From NCBI RefSeq assembly GCF_008974325.1, contig NZ_BKCG01000001.1, forward strand, positions 806,001 through 870,000: a stretch of 64,000 bases of DNA, read 5' to 3'. This stretch comes from Patiriisocius marinus (GTDB taxonomy: Bacteria; Bacteroidota; Bacteroidia; Flavobacteriales; Flavobacteriaceae). Shown piece after piece: positions 18,466 to 27,793 of this stretch. How positions within the stretch are numbered: the first letter of the stretch is position 1; the number at the start of each line of letters is the position of its first letter. The translations under genes were made by a program, and so were the position numbers. Below the pieces are notes generated by a model that saw nothing but the letters and a program-made list of their open reading frames with translations, was not told the DNA's origin and did no database searches.

Positions 18466-19458
18466 CTACACAAACTGAAAGTCGTGAAATTTTTCTAGTA
18501 CCTCATCAAATGCGGCAAATACATCAGCACTTGCGTCACTTGTTACCATTTTCATTCGGTGTTCTTTAAAGTGTGGGATTCCTTTAAAATAATTTGTGTA
18601 GTGACGGCGAGTTTCAAAAACCCCTAATGTTTCGCCTTTCCAATCTATAGCCATTTCTAAGTGACGTCTAGCTGCTGCTACTCGTTCTACCATAGTTGGA
18701 GGAGCCGCATGTGTTCCTGTTTCAAAATAATGTTTTACTTCTTTAAAAAACCACGGATACCCTATGCTAGCACGACCTATCATAGCTCCATCTAAACCAA
18801 ACTTATCTCGCATTAGCATCGCTTTCTCAGGAGTATCTACATCGCCATTCCCAAAAACAGGAATGTGCATTCGTTGGTTATTTTTAACCTCAGCAATTGG
18901 CGCCCAATTTGCCTCTCCTTTATACATTTGAGCTCTCGTACGACCGTGAATAGATATTGCCGCACAGCCTACGTCTTGTAATCGCTCTGCTACTTCTACA
19001 ATCTTTATAGAATCATCATCCCAACCCAATCTTGTTTTTACTGTAACAGGAAGTTTTGTGTGTTTTACCATAGCTTCAGTTAATGAAACCATAAGGTCAA
19101 TGTCTTTTAAAATACCTGCTCCTGCTCCTTTAGAAACTACTTTCTTAACAGGACACCCAAAATTAATATCAATAATATCTGGCCCACTAGCCTCGACTAT
19201 TTCTACACTCTTTAACATGGATTCTAAAACAGCCCCAAAAATTTGAATTCCTACAGGTCGTTCCTTTTCGTAAATGTCTAATTTCATAACACTTTTAGAA
19301 GCATCGCGTATAAGTCCTTCGCTAGAAATAAACTCAGTATATACAACATCTGCCCCTTGTTCCTTACATAACGCACGAAACGGTGGGTCACTAACATCTT
19401 CCATTGGTGCAAGTAACAATGGGAAATCTCCTACATCTATGTCGCCTATTTTGCTCAT
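18466..19458 (-). CDS. dusB: tRNA-dihydrouridine synthase
   Basis: A 330-aa FMN enzyme that reduces uridines in the tRNA D-loop. TIM-barrel start LLLAPMEDVSDPPFRALC; the catalytic Cys lies in NFGCPVKKV, followed by SKGAGAGILKD; the FMN phosphate site is in VFGNGDVDTPEKA / GAMIGRASIGYPWF. It is convergent with the LolC/E gene, with only 19 bp between stops. Its neighbours on the same strand are the TonB receptor (151 bp upstream). Confidence 0.95.
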   Translation of the reverse strand: MSKIGDIDVGDFPLLLAPMEDVSDPPFRALCKEQGADVVYTEFISSEGLIRDASKSVMKLDIYEKERPVGIQIFGAVLESMLKSVEIVEASGPDIIDINFGCPVKKVVSKGAGAGILKDIDLMVSLTEAMVKHTKLPVTVKTRLGWDDDSIKIVEVAERLQDVGCAAISIHGRTRAQMYKGEANWAPIAEVKNNQRMHIPVFGNGDVDTPEKAMLMRDKFGLDGAMIGRASIGYPWFFKEVKHYFETGTHAAPPTMVERVAAARRHLEMAIDWKGETLGVFETRRHYTNYFKGIPHFKEHRMKMVTSDASADVFAAFDEVLEKFHDFQFV

Positions 19459-19560
19459 ACTTCAACTTCGCTCAAAAAGCGAATTAGTTTAGTGTTATTT
19501 AGAGTACAAAAATAAACAATTTTTTAGCTGTAAAATTTAATCAGATTTTAGGTGGGTTAT

Positions 19561-19599
19561 CTTCGGAAATATTAACGATTTAAAATTTCGGCGTTAGCC
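19561..19599. repeat. Intergenic copies of the CTTCGGAAAT and GCCGAAATTTTAA motifs
   Basis: The gap between the TonB receptor stop and dusB holds a plus-strand CTTCGGAAAT (19561-19570) and a minus-strand GCCGAAATTTTAA (19580-19592), followed by GGC-GTTA-GCC (a tiny hairpin). Both motifs recur in the window (see findings). Function unknown. Confidence 0.6.
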
Positions 19600-19609
19600 A
19601 AAAAATATG

Positions 19610-22030
19610 CTACTCTAATCTATCTTTTTCATCCGTTTTCTTTGTGCGATTATTATCACTTAGTCTAAAATTTCCGAAGTTATATTTAAAACTTATTCGA
19701 AACAATCGAGACTCTGGCTGTGCAAAATAGCTGTTATCTTGGTTAAGATATTTTGTTGTTACGGGAACATTGTTTGTATTAAAAATATCATCAACACCTG
19801 CACTTACACTAGCGCGTTTGTTCCAAAATGATTTTCTAAGGGATATTGAAAAATTAAAAATATTATTAAACTCACTTGATCCGGAAATTAAGTTTGAAAT
19901 ATATAACAATGTCACATCTGAGGTAAATGTTTGATCTTTAGACAACGTAAGTCCACTATACATTTGTGCATAAAATCCAAACGTATTATTTACTGCTGTT
20001 TCTTCAACGCTTTCTAAAGCAAAAAATTCGTTTTCTAAGTAAAAAGTTGATGTTACAGCACTAAAATACAACCAATCTTTTAGAGGGGTATAATAAATAA
20101 AATCAAGGCTATATTGATAAAAACTTATTACGTTAGCATCTAATTGACGGAGTGTCTGCGTAGTATTATTTTGAAAGTTTAAAACTTCTAATGAGTTGTC
20201 AATTTCTTGATAATAGGCGTCAATAAAAAATTTGTTTTTTAAATTATAGCTCAAGGTCACTTTGTTCTCTAACGAAGGCATCAAATTGGGGTTTCCCGAA
20301 TTAAAATTATTCTCATTTAAGAAATAGCTAAACGGATTTAAACTTTGATAACGAGGTCTATTTATTGCTCTTTTATAAGTTATTCCTACTGAATGGTCTT
20401 CATTAAGTTGAAATTCGGTAGAAATTGTAGGGAAGAGTTCAAAATAGTTTTGTGTATTGACAACACCTAGTGATCTGGAGTCTCCATTCACGGCTGTATA
20501 TTCAGCCCGCAGTCCTGCGCTTAAATTTAGTTTTCCAAATTGTTTTTGATAGTTGACATAACCGGCAAAAATTGACTCTTTGTATAAAAACAAATCTGAG
20601 AAAGCTTGATTGAAAACCATGGTATTGTTTTCTGTGTCAAAAAAATCGAGACCGCTTGTGGTGTCAATGTTAGAGTATTTTACCCCTGTTTCTAAATTAC
20701 CCTCAGCTAGAGGGGTTTCAACATCAAATTTTCCAATAAAAATATCCGTATCTTGAATAGCACTTGTTGAAAAACTATTATTTCGTAAAAAAGCATCATC
20801 CGGCCCAAAATAATCACTGTTTAAATCTTGTATTCTGTCTTTTTTATACTTTATATAATTAAATCCTGTAGTGGTCTTGGCACCTTTTTCTCCAATTGTT
20901 GCAACATATTCTGCATTAAAAGACAAATTAGATTGGTCCGTTTCTAAGGAACTATTTGTAATAAAAGTAGAATCAATTTGTCTTTGAGCGTTTCGTATTT
21001 CGTTTGTTTGATTGTTTTCAAATTTTTTATTAGGTGAAATTAGACCGTTTACAGAGATACTTAATGAGTTTCTATCATTGATTGTAATGTCTGCAATAAT
21101 ATTTGCTTGGTGTGCTCTACTTCTTGTAATACGCGTAAAGTCTCCATCCCAAATTGATTTAGTTGAACCATCTTCATTAAAATACCGAATAAAACTATCG
21201 TCATCTTTATTTTCTTTACGTGGACTAAAACTATAACTTCCGTAAAGATTTACTTTATTGTTTTTATAAAAGTGAGACGTACCTAATTGATATTTAGCAA
21301 AAGTAGCTTGCTCATAAGTAGTGTTAACACTCCCTTTATAACCTGGGCTAATTGATTTACTGGTAATAATATTTAATACAGTACTAGCCTCTGCGTCATA
21401 TTTAGAAGAAGGTGTTGTTATCACCTCTACAGATTTGATAACATTAGCATCAAGACTTTGCAAAAATGTTGCAATTTCAGAACTTGATAAATAAACACGT
21501 TTATTGTTTAAATAAATAGTTGTGGGTTGGTTTTTTATGGAAATTCCATCTCCTATTATTAATACTCCTGGCGTTTTTTTCAATAAATCGAACGTATTTC
21601 CAACGGATAGCGATGTGTTTTCTACGTTAAATATAAGTTTGCCGGCTGTTTTTTTTATTGTTGGCTTTTTTGAAACAACAACTGCCTCATCAAGATTTTC
21701 CGTAGCAAGAGTTAAAAAAGTGGTGCCTAGTTGATAATTTGAAGTTACCTCAATTGTTTCTGAAATATTCTCATACCCTAAATAGCTAAAAGAAACAGAG
21801 TAGTTATTTTTAGGTAATCCCTCAATTGAAAAGTTTCCTTCTTCATCGGTTATACTTGCTTTTACAAATTTAAGCTCAGATTTTCCCCCTTCGGGTGTTT
21901 TAGATACGATAACGTTAACAAATGAAATAGCTTGTTGTTTTTCGTCCTTCACATTTCCGCTTATTGTAAATTCCTGTGCTATTAATACGGCAGGAAATAA
22001 AAACAAAAAAAGTGCTCCTTTTAATCTCAT
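19610..22030 (-). CDS. TonB-dependent outer-membrane receptor (OMP_b-brl_3 type)
   Basis: An 806-aa protein. Signal peptide (residues 1-18, ends LIAQE), then a carboxypeptidase-regulatory-like domain (ISGNVKDEKQQAISFVNVIV, ~20-105), a plug domain (~115-225, with LKKTPGVLIIGDGISIKN) and a C-terminal beta-barrel of ~22 strands ending FRISFKYNFGNFR. This is the OMP_b-brl_3 class, often found without a SusD partner, and no SusD or sugar-utilisation gene is nearby. Ligand unknown. The last ~20 charged residues after the barrel (RTKKTDEKDRLE) form an odd tail, since most barrels end in Phe. Confidence 0.92.
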   Translation of the reverse strand: MRLKGALFLFLFPAVLIAQEFTISGNVKDEKQQAISFVNVIVSKTPEGGKSELKFVKASITDEEGNFSIEGLPKNNYSVSFSYLGYENISETIEVTSNYQLGTTFLTLATENLDEAVVVSKKPTIKKTAGKLIFNVENTSLSVGNTFDLLKKTPGVLIIGDGISIKNQPTTIYLNNKRVYLSSSEIATFLQSLDANVIKSVEVITTPSSKYDAEASTVLNIITSKSISPGYKGSVNTTYEQATFAKYQLGTSHFYKNNKVNLYGSYSFSPRKENKDDDSFIRYFNEDGSTKSIWDGDFTRITRSRAHQANIIADITINDRNSLSISVNGLISPNKKFENNQTNEIRNAQRQIDSTFITNSSLETDQSNLSFNAEYVATIGEKGAKTTTGFNYIKYKKDRIQDLNSDYFGPDDAFLRNNSFSTSAIQDTDIFIGKFDVETPLAEGNLETGVKYSNIDTTSGLDFFDTENNTMVFNQAFSDLFLYKESIFAGYVNYQKQFGKLNLSAGLRAEYTAVNGDSRSLGVVNTQNYFELFPTISTEFQLNEDHSVGITYKRAINRPRYQSLNPFSYFLNENNFNSGNPNLMPSLENKVTLSYNLKNKFFIDAYYQEIDNSLEVLNFQNNTTQTLRQLDANVISFYQYSLDFIYYTPLKDWLYFSAVTSTFYLENEFFALESVEETAVNNTFGFYAQMYSGLTLSKDQTFTSDVTLLYISNLISGSSEFNNIFNFSISLRKSFWNKRASVSAGVDDIFNTNNVPVTTKYLNQDNSYFAQPESRLFRISFKYNFGNFRLSDNNRTKKTDEKDRLE

Positions 22031-22334
22031 AAAAAATGTTGAGTATAGCTCTCAAAATATTTAATTATTACTATAAAATCCGAATTAAGAGGGGGAGATG
22101 AGTTATGAGATTCATTCAAATAATTCGTAATCAACAAATATGTTAATTTATTCTTAAATAAATGTTAGTAAATCTGTTTTATCGATTAAATGCAAACACG
22201 TGTACAACAATTGCATTTAAAGTATATTTGCATTTAGCTTGTAATCTAACAAGTAGTGTATAAAACACCCCTTTAAAACTTAGTGTTTAAAAGGTAAAAT
22301 TAAATAGACGCCTCGTTCTAGACGGGGAACGAAT
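22031..22334. other. Intergenic region between the TonB receptor gene and lepA
   Basis: 304 bp shared by divergent genes. It holds a -7-like TATATTTG (22223-22230, plus strand), a near-palindromic ACACGTGT (around 22196-22203), an imperfect hairpin around 22269-22293 (CCTTTAAAAC against GTTTAAAAGG, one mismatch) and a 6-bp stem TCGTTC/GAACGA (22313-22318 with 22327-22332) that ends 2 bp before the lepA start. The latter could mask initiation. No gene or known riboswitch is seen. Confidence 0.5.
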
Positions 22335-24131
22335 ATGAAGAACATTCGCAATTTTTGCATTATTGCACATATAGATCACGGAAAAAGTACGCTTGCAGAT
22401 CGTTTACTCGATGTTACAGGCTCAGTAACTGCCCGTGAACAACAAGCGCAATTATTAGATAGTATGGACTTAGAACGCGAACGTGGTATTACCATTAAGT
22501 CGCACGCCATACAAATGGACTATACCTATGAAGGGGAACAGTACATATTAAACTTAATTGACACTCCTGGTCACGTAGACTTCTCTTATGAGGTTTCACG
22601 ATCTATTGCAGCTTGTGAAGGGGCTTTGTTGATTGTAGATGCAGCACAAAGTATACAAGCACAAACAATTTCTAATTTATATTTAGCACTAGAAAATGAT
22701 TTAGAAATCATTCCAGTACTTAATAAGGTAGATTTACCAAGTGCAAATCCAGAAGAAGTTACAGACGATATTGTAGATTTATTAGGTTGCAACCCAGAAG
22801 ATGTCATACACGCAAGTGGTAAAACAGGTTTTGGTGTAGAAAACATTTTAAAAGCAATAATTGAGCGTGTTCCTGCTCCTAAAGGAGATCCTGATGCGCC
22901 ACTCCAAGCATTAATTTTTGATTCGGTTTATAATACTTTTAGGGGTATAGAAACGTATTTTAGAGTTTTTAATGGTGAGATTAAAAAAGGACAAAAAATT
23001 AAATTCGTCGCTACAGATAAGGAATATAATGCTGATGAAGTTGGAACTTTAAAGCTAACCCAAATTGCAAAGCAGAGTGTTAAAACTGGTGATGTAGGAT
23101 ATTTAATTACCGGTATTAAAACTGCAAAAGAAGTTAAAGTAGGTGATACTATTACAGATTTTGCAAATCCAACTACTAATATAGTTGAAGGTTTTGAAGA
23201 TGTAAAACCAATGGTTTTTGCAGGAATCTATCCAGTAGATACAGAAGATTACGAGGAGCTTAGAAACTCTATGGAAAAACTTCAATTAAATGATGCTTCA
23301 TTAGTGTTTGCTCCAGAGAGTTCTGCAGCTTTAGGTTTTGGTTTTCGTTGTGGTTTCTTAGGAATGCTTCATATGGAAATTATTCAGGAACGCTTAGAAC
23401 GTGAGTTTGATATGACTGTTATTACTACAGTACCTAACGTATCGTACAACGCTTTTACAAACAAAAACCCTGATATCCCTTTTATTGTAAATAACCCATC
23501 AGATTTACCTGATCCTTCAACCGTTAATCGTGTAGAAGAGCCGTATATAAAAGCTACAATTATTACAAAGTCTGACTTTGTTGGAAACGTAATGTCTCTT
23601 TGTATTGAAAAGCGTGGTATGATAATTAATCAAACATATTTAACGCCTGTTCGTGTTGAGTTAACATTTGAAATGCCTTTAGCCGAAATTGTATTTGACT
23701 TTTACGATAGACTTAAAACTGTTTCTAAAGGATATGCTTCTTTTGATTATCACCCTATAGGAATGAAGGTTTCAAAATTAGTGCGTTTAGATGTTTTATT
23801 AAACGCACAGCCTGTTGATGCACTTTCTGCTTTAATACACGCAGATAATGCACATAACATTGGTAAAAAAATGTGTGAGAAATTAAAAGAACTTATTCCT
23901 CGTCAACAATTTGATATACCTATTCAGGCAGCTATTGGAGCAAAAATTATTGCTAGAGAAACTGTAAAAGCATTACGTAAAGATGTAACAGCAAAATGTT
24001 ATGGTGGTGATATTTCACGTAAACGTAAACTATTAGAAAAGCAGAAAAAAGGTAAGAAACGGATGCGCCAAGTGGGTAACGTAGAAATACCTCAACAAGC
24101 TTTTATGGCAGTATTAAAGCTAAATGACTAA
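22335..24131 (+). CDS. lepA: Elongation factor 4 (LepA), ribosome back-translocating GTPase
   Basis: A 598-aa translational GTPase. G1 AHIDHGKST (10-18), switch region RERGITI, G3 DTPGH, G4 NKVDLP; C-terminal EF4-specific domain with [20 protein letters not shown]. It binds paused ribosomes and promotes back-translocation. Length matches E. coli LepA (599). Standalone, with a strong bidirectional terminator just downstream. Confidence 0.97.
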   Translation: MKNIRNFCIIAHIDHGKSTLADRLLDVTGSVTAREQQAQLLDSMDLERERGITIKSHAIQMDYTYEGEQYILNLIDTPGHVDFSYEVSRSIAACEGALLIVDAAQSIQAQTISNLYLALENDLEIIPVLNKVDLPSANPEEVTDDIVDLLGCNPEDVIHASGKTGFGVENILKAIIERVPAPKGDPDAPLQALIFDSVYNTFRGIETYFRVFNGEIKKGQKIKFVATDKEYNADEVGTLKLTQIAKQSVKTGDVGYLITGIKTAKEVKVGDTITDFANPTTNIVEGFEDVKPMVFAGIYPVDTEDYEELRNSMEKLQLNDASLVFAPESSAALGFGFRCGFLGMLHMEIIQERLEREFDMTVITTVPNVSYNAFTNKNPDIPFIVNNPSDLPDPSTVNRVEEPYIKATIITKSDFVGNVMSLCIEKRGMIINQTYLTPVRVELTFEMPLAEIVFDFYDRLKTVSKGYASFDYHPIGMKVSKLVRLDVLLNAQPVDALSALIHADNAHNIGKKMCEKLKELIPRQQFDIPIQAAIGAKIIARETVKALRKDVTAKCYGGDISRKRKLLEKQKKGKKRMRQVGNVEIPQQAFMAVLKLND

Positions 24132-24136
24132 AACTA

Positions 24137-24170
24137 AAAAAGGCGATTCAATTAACTGAATCGCCTTTTT
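24137..24170 (+). terminator. Bidirectional terminator after lepA
   Basis: A 14-bp perfect stem, AAAAAGGCGATTCA (24137-24150) with TGAATCGCCTTTTT (24157-24170), has a 6-nt loop. It has a T run on both strands, so it also serves the convergent lipoprotein gene. Confidence 0.9.
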
Positions 24171-24189
24171 ATATTATATATATTTAATA

Positions 24190-24411
24190 CTAGTTACAAC
24201 CTCCTGAAGCTTGTAGCGCATCAATATAAGTGTTGTAATTTATTGTTGTATCTGTACCAGCAACAAATGCATTTCCATTATCACCCTGACAAATTTCAAC
24301 ACTTTGCCCTCCACTATTACACGTCGTACAAGCTTGCCCTCCATCGTCATCACTACCACAAGAAGTTAATGCGAATGCAGCAAATACAGCTGCGAAAAAT
24401 ACTTTTTTCAT
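24190..24411 (-). CDS. Small cysteine-bearing lipoprotein (paralogue A)
   Basis: A 73-aa predicted lipoprotein of unknown function. Signal with lipobox LTSC, then GSDDDGG, a CTTC pair, a lone Cys in VEICQ, a conserved NGNA, a YNTYIDAL segment and a C-terminal Cys (GGCN). The mature peptide is only ~55 residues with four Cys beyond the lipidated one, which could form two disulfides. It is a close paralogue of the gene 71 bp upstream on the same strand. No named family recognised. Confidence 0.8.
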   Translation of the reverse strand: MKKVFFAAVFAAFALTSCGSDDDGGQACTTCNSGGQSVEICQGDNGNAFVAGTDTTINYNTYIDALQASGGCN

Positions 24412-24482
24412 TATGTTTGGTTTTAAGTTATATCGTAAATATATGGTTTTATACAGTATACAAAAAACAAGTTTTTAATATC

Positions 24483-24707
24483 TTATTCGCCACAAGTAGC
24501 TCCTGCAGTTATTAATCCATCTATGTAAGTAGCATATACAACACCTGTGTTTTCACCATTAATTGATGCATTACCATTACTTTCTTCACAAATAGTAAAA
24601 GGTATAGTTTGGTCTGAAGTACACGTTGTACATGAACGAGAATCATCGCTTCCACAAGAGGCAAGTAATGTAGTTACAATTATTAAAATTGAAGAAAAGG
24701 TTTTCAT
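24483..24707 (-). CDS. Small cysteine-bearing lipoprotein (paralogue B)
   Basis: A 74-aa predicted lipoprotein. Lipobox LLASC, GSDDS, then CTTC, TICEES, NGNA, YATYIDGL and a terminal Cys (ATCGE): the same order and spacing as paralogue A (24190-24411), so the two arose by tandem duplication. Probably co-transcribed with A. Unknown function; the SCGSDD start favours lipidation and export. Confidence 0.8.
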   Translation of the reverse strand: MKTFSSILIIVTTLLASCGSDDSRSCTTCTSDQTIPFTICEESNGNASINGENTGVVYATYIDGLITAGATCGE

Positions 24708-24754
24708 AAGGTCATATTTCAGTAGTAAAACGTACTAGAAAAAAGTTTATTTTA

Positions 24755-26680
24755 TTAATGATCTTCATTTATAGGCACTTCAAGCTTTGCTGTTACAATA
24801 TCCTCAAAATCGATAGGTTTACCTAAATATGCGATAATAGTTCCGTCTTCCACATTGATTTCTTTCAATGTGTCAATAAGATCAATTTGACCTTCCGGAC
24901 TTTTAATAAATAATGGAATAGCATCGCGATTGTCACGAATAGATTCAAGCATTTTTAAAAACATTTCATGGTCATTAACTTCAATTTCTTGAATTGATGG
25001 GAAATCGCGAGCAACTTGTGTGAACCTTAAAAAATCGTGAGAGTTACTAAATATCTCATCTTTATTAACATTTTGATTGTTATTCAGTTCCTCTGTGGTC
25101 ATTAACCTAAACGTTCCATTTTCTCCAAAACGTTTTCCAAACCTTGTCATCGCTTGTCGATTAATTTCATCACTTCCAGTCATTGCTAATAAGTAACCAA
25201 CATCGCTCAACTCAATATTATCTGTAAGGTCATCATTATAAATATTTGCATTAATTGCATCAATACCCAACTCTTTTGCCTTTTCAATGTTTGTTCTATT
25301 ACTGTCTACTAATACCACGTGACGGTTGTTTTTTTGTAGGTAACTAGCAATCAATCTAGAAACTCTAGATCCACCAATTATCATAATTCCTTCAGATTTT
25401 TTAAGAAAAACTCCAAGCAAGGAAGCTACTAGTCTAGCTGTTGTTGCATTTAGTAAAACAGTAACCAATACTAAACCAAAAACTAATGGTGTAATATACT
25501 CTGCTCCAGAAACACCCATTTCTACAAGTTTAGTACCAAATAGCGAAGCAATACCTGCGGCAACAATACCACGAGGTCCTACCCAACTAATAAATAGCTT
25601 TTCATTTGTTTTTAAATCGGATCCTGCAGTGCTTAAAAACACGCCTATAGGCCTCACAACAAAGATGATAATCCCAAAAAGTAAAGCTGTTTTCCAGTTA
25701 TAGATCAACAACAAATCGTCAATGCTAATATTTGCTGAAAGCAAAATAAATAGAATTGAAATAAGTAAAACACTTAGCGATTCTTTAAAATACAGTAGTT
25801 CTTTTAGGTTTGGTAAATCACTATTTCCAAGATACATTCCCATTACTACAACTGCTAAAAGTCCGCTTTCGTGAGCAAATAAATCACTCAAAACAAAAAT
25901 GAGTAACACCATAGAAAGGGAGGCAACATTTAATAAATAGTGCGGAATTACCTTTCGTTTTACTGCGTGGTACATAGCAAAACCTCCTGCAAGACCAAAG
26001 GCAAAACCAATAACGATAATTTTTCCAAACTCTAATAAGGCGTGTTTTGTATAACTTCCTCCAGCTCCATGGCTGTCTGCTGCACCTAAACTTTCTGCAG
26101 CATTATCGATAAGTTCTGTAGGGACATTAACGCTTATAAAACCAAAAACTAGTACTGCTACTAAAGCACCTATTGGGTCAATTAAAATACCTTCCCATTT
26201 TAATACAGCTGAAATATCTTTTCGTAATGGAATGTTTCTTAAAATAGGCGTTATAACCGTTGGTCCTGTTACAATAATCAATCCTGCGAATAAAAATGAA
26301 ATTTGCCAATCTAGCCCAAAAAAGTAATGCGCAGAGACACCTGCTCCAAAAAATGTGATTATTGAACCTAAACTGATTAGTTTACCAATAACGCCACCTA
26401 CCTTTTTAATTTCACCCATTTTTAGTGTTAATCCCCCTTCAAAAAGGATAATACCAATCGCTAATGAAACAAAATAGAAAAGACTCTCTCCAGGGAAAAA
26501 TCCTTTTTCAGTATTCCAAATAGGTTGAATCCATTGAGTTCCATCTTCACTATAAAATGTTGAAAGTGGCCCTACTGCTAGTCCAATAAGTATTAAAGGT
26601 AAAATCGCGGGAATTTTAAATTTCCAAGCAATCCATTGTGCAAAGATTCCTAATATAATAATTCCTGCAAGTTCTAACAT
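24755..26680 (-). CDS. Na+(K+)/H+ antiporter with RCK/TrkA-N domain
   Basis: A 641-aa CPA-type cation:proton antiporter. About 12-13 transmembrane helices (residues 1-415), including the GPRGIVAAGIAS segment typical of NhaP-like CPA1 exchangers, then an RCK/TrkA-N nucleotide-binding domain (~430-550, opening MIIGGSRVSRLIASYL) and a TrkA-C-like end. It would exchange Na+ or K+ for protons under NAD(H)-type control. Start ATG 26680 (MLELAGIIILGIF) is preferred over an upstream codon at 26734. Divergent from the USP-SulP operon. Confidence 0.9.
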   Translation of the reverse strand: MLELAGIIILGIFAQWIAWKFKIPAILPLILIGLAVGPLSTFYSEDGTQWIQPIWNTEKGFFPGESLFYFVSLAIGIILFEGGLTLKMGEIKKVGGVIGKLISLGSIITFFGAGVSAHYFFGLDWQISFLFAGLIIVTGPTVITPILRNIPLRKDISAVLKWEGILIDPIGALVAVLVFGFISVNVPTELIDNAAESLGAADSHGAGGSYTKHALLEFGKIIVIGFAFGLAGGFAMYHAVKRKVIPHYLLNVASLSMVLLIFVLSDLFAHESGLLAVVVMGMYLGNSDLPNLKELLYFKESLSVLLISILFILLSANISIDDLLLIYNWKTALLFGIIIFVVRPIGVFLSTAGSDLKTNEKLFISWVGPRGIVAAGIASLFGTKLVEMGVSGAEYITPLVFGLVLVTVLLNATTARLVASLLGVFLKKSEGIMIIGGSRVSRLIASYLQKNNRHVVLVDSNRTNIEKAKELGIDAINANIYNDDLTDNIELSDVGYLLAMTGSDEINRQAMTRFGKRFGENGTFRLMTTEELNNNQNVNKDEIFSNSHDFLRFTQVARDFPSIQEIEVNDHEMFLKMLESIRDNRDAIPLFIKSPEGQIDLIDTLKEINVEDGTIIAYLGKPIDFEDIVTAKLEVPINEDH

Positions 26681-26921
26681 AAAGTGGTTGTTTAGGCTGT
26701 GAAAATATAAAGATACAGTATCAGCAGAAAACAATTAATAAAAGATTAACCGTAAGCGCTTATTCTTGACTTTTAAATCAACAACAATTTTAATAAAAAC
26801 TTCGTAATTCAGTACTGTTTTACACACCCATATTTTAACTTCAAATTCTATTAAACCTCAAACTCTTATAGCCTTTTTTATAAAAACAGTATCTTGTCGC
26901 TCTTTCAATGATTTTGGCAAA

Positions 26922-26934
26922 GCCGAAATGTTAA
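26922..26934 (+). repeat. Intergenic GCCGAAATGTTAA motif upstream of the USP gene
   Basis: One of five non-coding copies of GCCGAAATKTTAA; it lies 13 bp before the TTG start of the USP gene. Together with the preceding TTTTGGCAAA it can form a short hairpin. Function unknown. Confidence 0.5.
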
Positions 26935-26947
26935 TGAAACAAACCAT

Positions 26948-27793
26948 TTGGCACACAAAAATTTTACAACCATAGGCATTGGGGTTACTTTCTCTCCTAA
27001 TCTTAAAGCTAACATTTATGAAGCTTCAAGGTTAGCGATGGTCTTTCAATCTAAATTACTACTTATTCACGTAGGTGATGTTTCAGAAGAAAAAAGACAA
27101 AAATTCGAAACAATTCTACAACCATTTATTGTAGATGGATTAGATGCACAAGTAGTGTTTCAGCCAGGTAAACCTGTTGATGCAATTTTAGAATCAGTCA
27201 CAAAGCAAAATATTGACTTACTTATTTTAGGTGCTGTTAAAAGAGAAAGCTTATTAAAATATTATGTAGGTTCAATTGCGCGTAAAATTACACGTAATGT
27301 AAGCTGCTCTGTAATGTTGCTTATTAATCCCTCTATTGAGCGAGTACAATGCAAGCACATTGTTGTTAATGGTCTTGAAGACAAAAAAACGGAACAAACA
27401 ATTGCAACAGCTTTTGTTGTGGCAACAGCTCTAGAGAGTGATAAAATTACCATTGTAGAAGAAATATCTCACGACAAAGTAGGTACAGTGGAAGATACTA
27501 AGTCACTACGAAAAACCAACTTGTTAAAAGAAAAAATAAAGCGTCAAGAAGATACACGTGTGCAAACAATATTATCGCACATTCCTGAGGCTCATAAAAA
27601 AAATCAAAATATAGCAACTCAGGCTATTTTTGGAAAAAGAGGTTATAGTATTGGGCATTACGCTCAAGTAGTTCGGGCAGATTTATTAGTGATGAATGCT
27701 CCTGAAAAGTCAGGGTTTTTTGATCGATTATTTCCACACGATATTGAACACATTTTAACTGAACTGCCTAACGATATTTTAATAATTAGATGA
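26948..27793 (+). CDS. Universal stress protein (two UspA-like domains)
   Basis: A 281-aa cytoplasmic protein with two Usp folds: residues 5-130 (strand TIGIGVTFSP, ending IARKITRNVSCSVMLL) and ~135-281 (ending DIEHILTELPNDILII). The start is taken as TTG 26948 because no ATG/GTG lies in frame upstream; it is less certain than most. The stop overlaps the ATG of the SulP gene (ATGA), showing tight coupling. USP-SulP pairing suggests that the USP senses or regulates anion import; that is inference. Confidence 0.82.
   Translation: MAHKNFTTIGIGVTFSPNLKANIYEASRLAMVFQSKLLLIHVGDVSEEKRQKFETILQPFIVDGLDAQVVFQPGKPVDAILESVTKQNIDLLILGAVKRESLLKYYVGSIARKITRNVSCSVMLLINPSIERVQCKHIVVNGLEDKKTEQTIATAFVVATALESDKITIVEEISHDKVGTVEDTKSLRKTNLLKEKIKRQEDTRVQTILSHIPEAHKKNQNIATQAIFGKRGYSIGHYAQVVRADLLVMNAPEKSGFFDRLFPHDIEHILTELPNDILIIR

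Noticed and set aside
22195-22204. ACACGTGT as a third parS site
   Set aside because: The CACGTG core lacks the TGTT/AACA flanks; the same holds for the CACGTG near 27558.
24243-24515. 90-residue plus-strand frame
   Set aside because: Antisense shadow over lipoprotein A; no plausible protein character.
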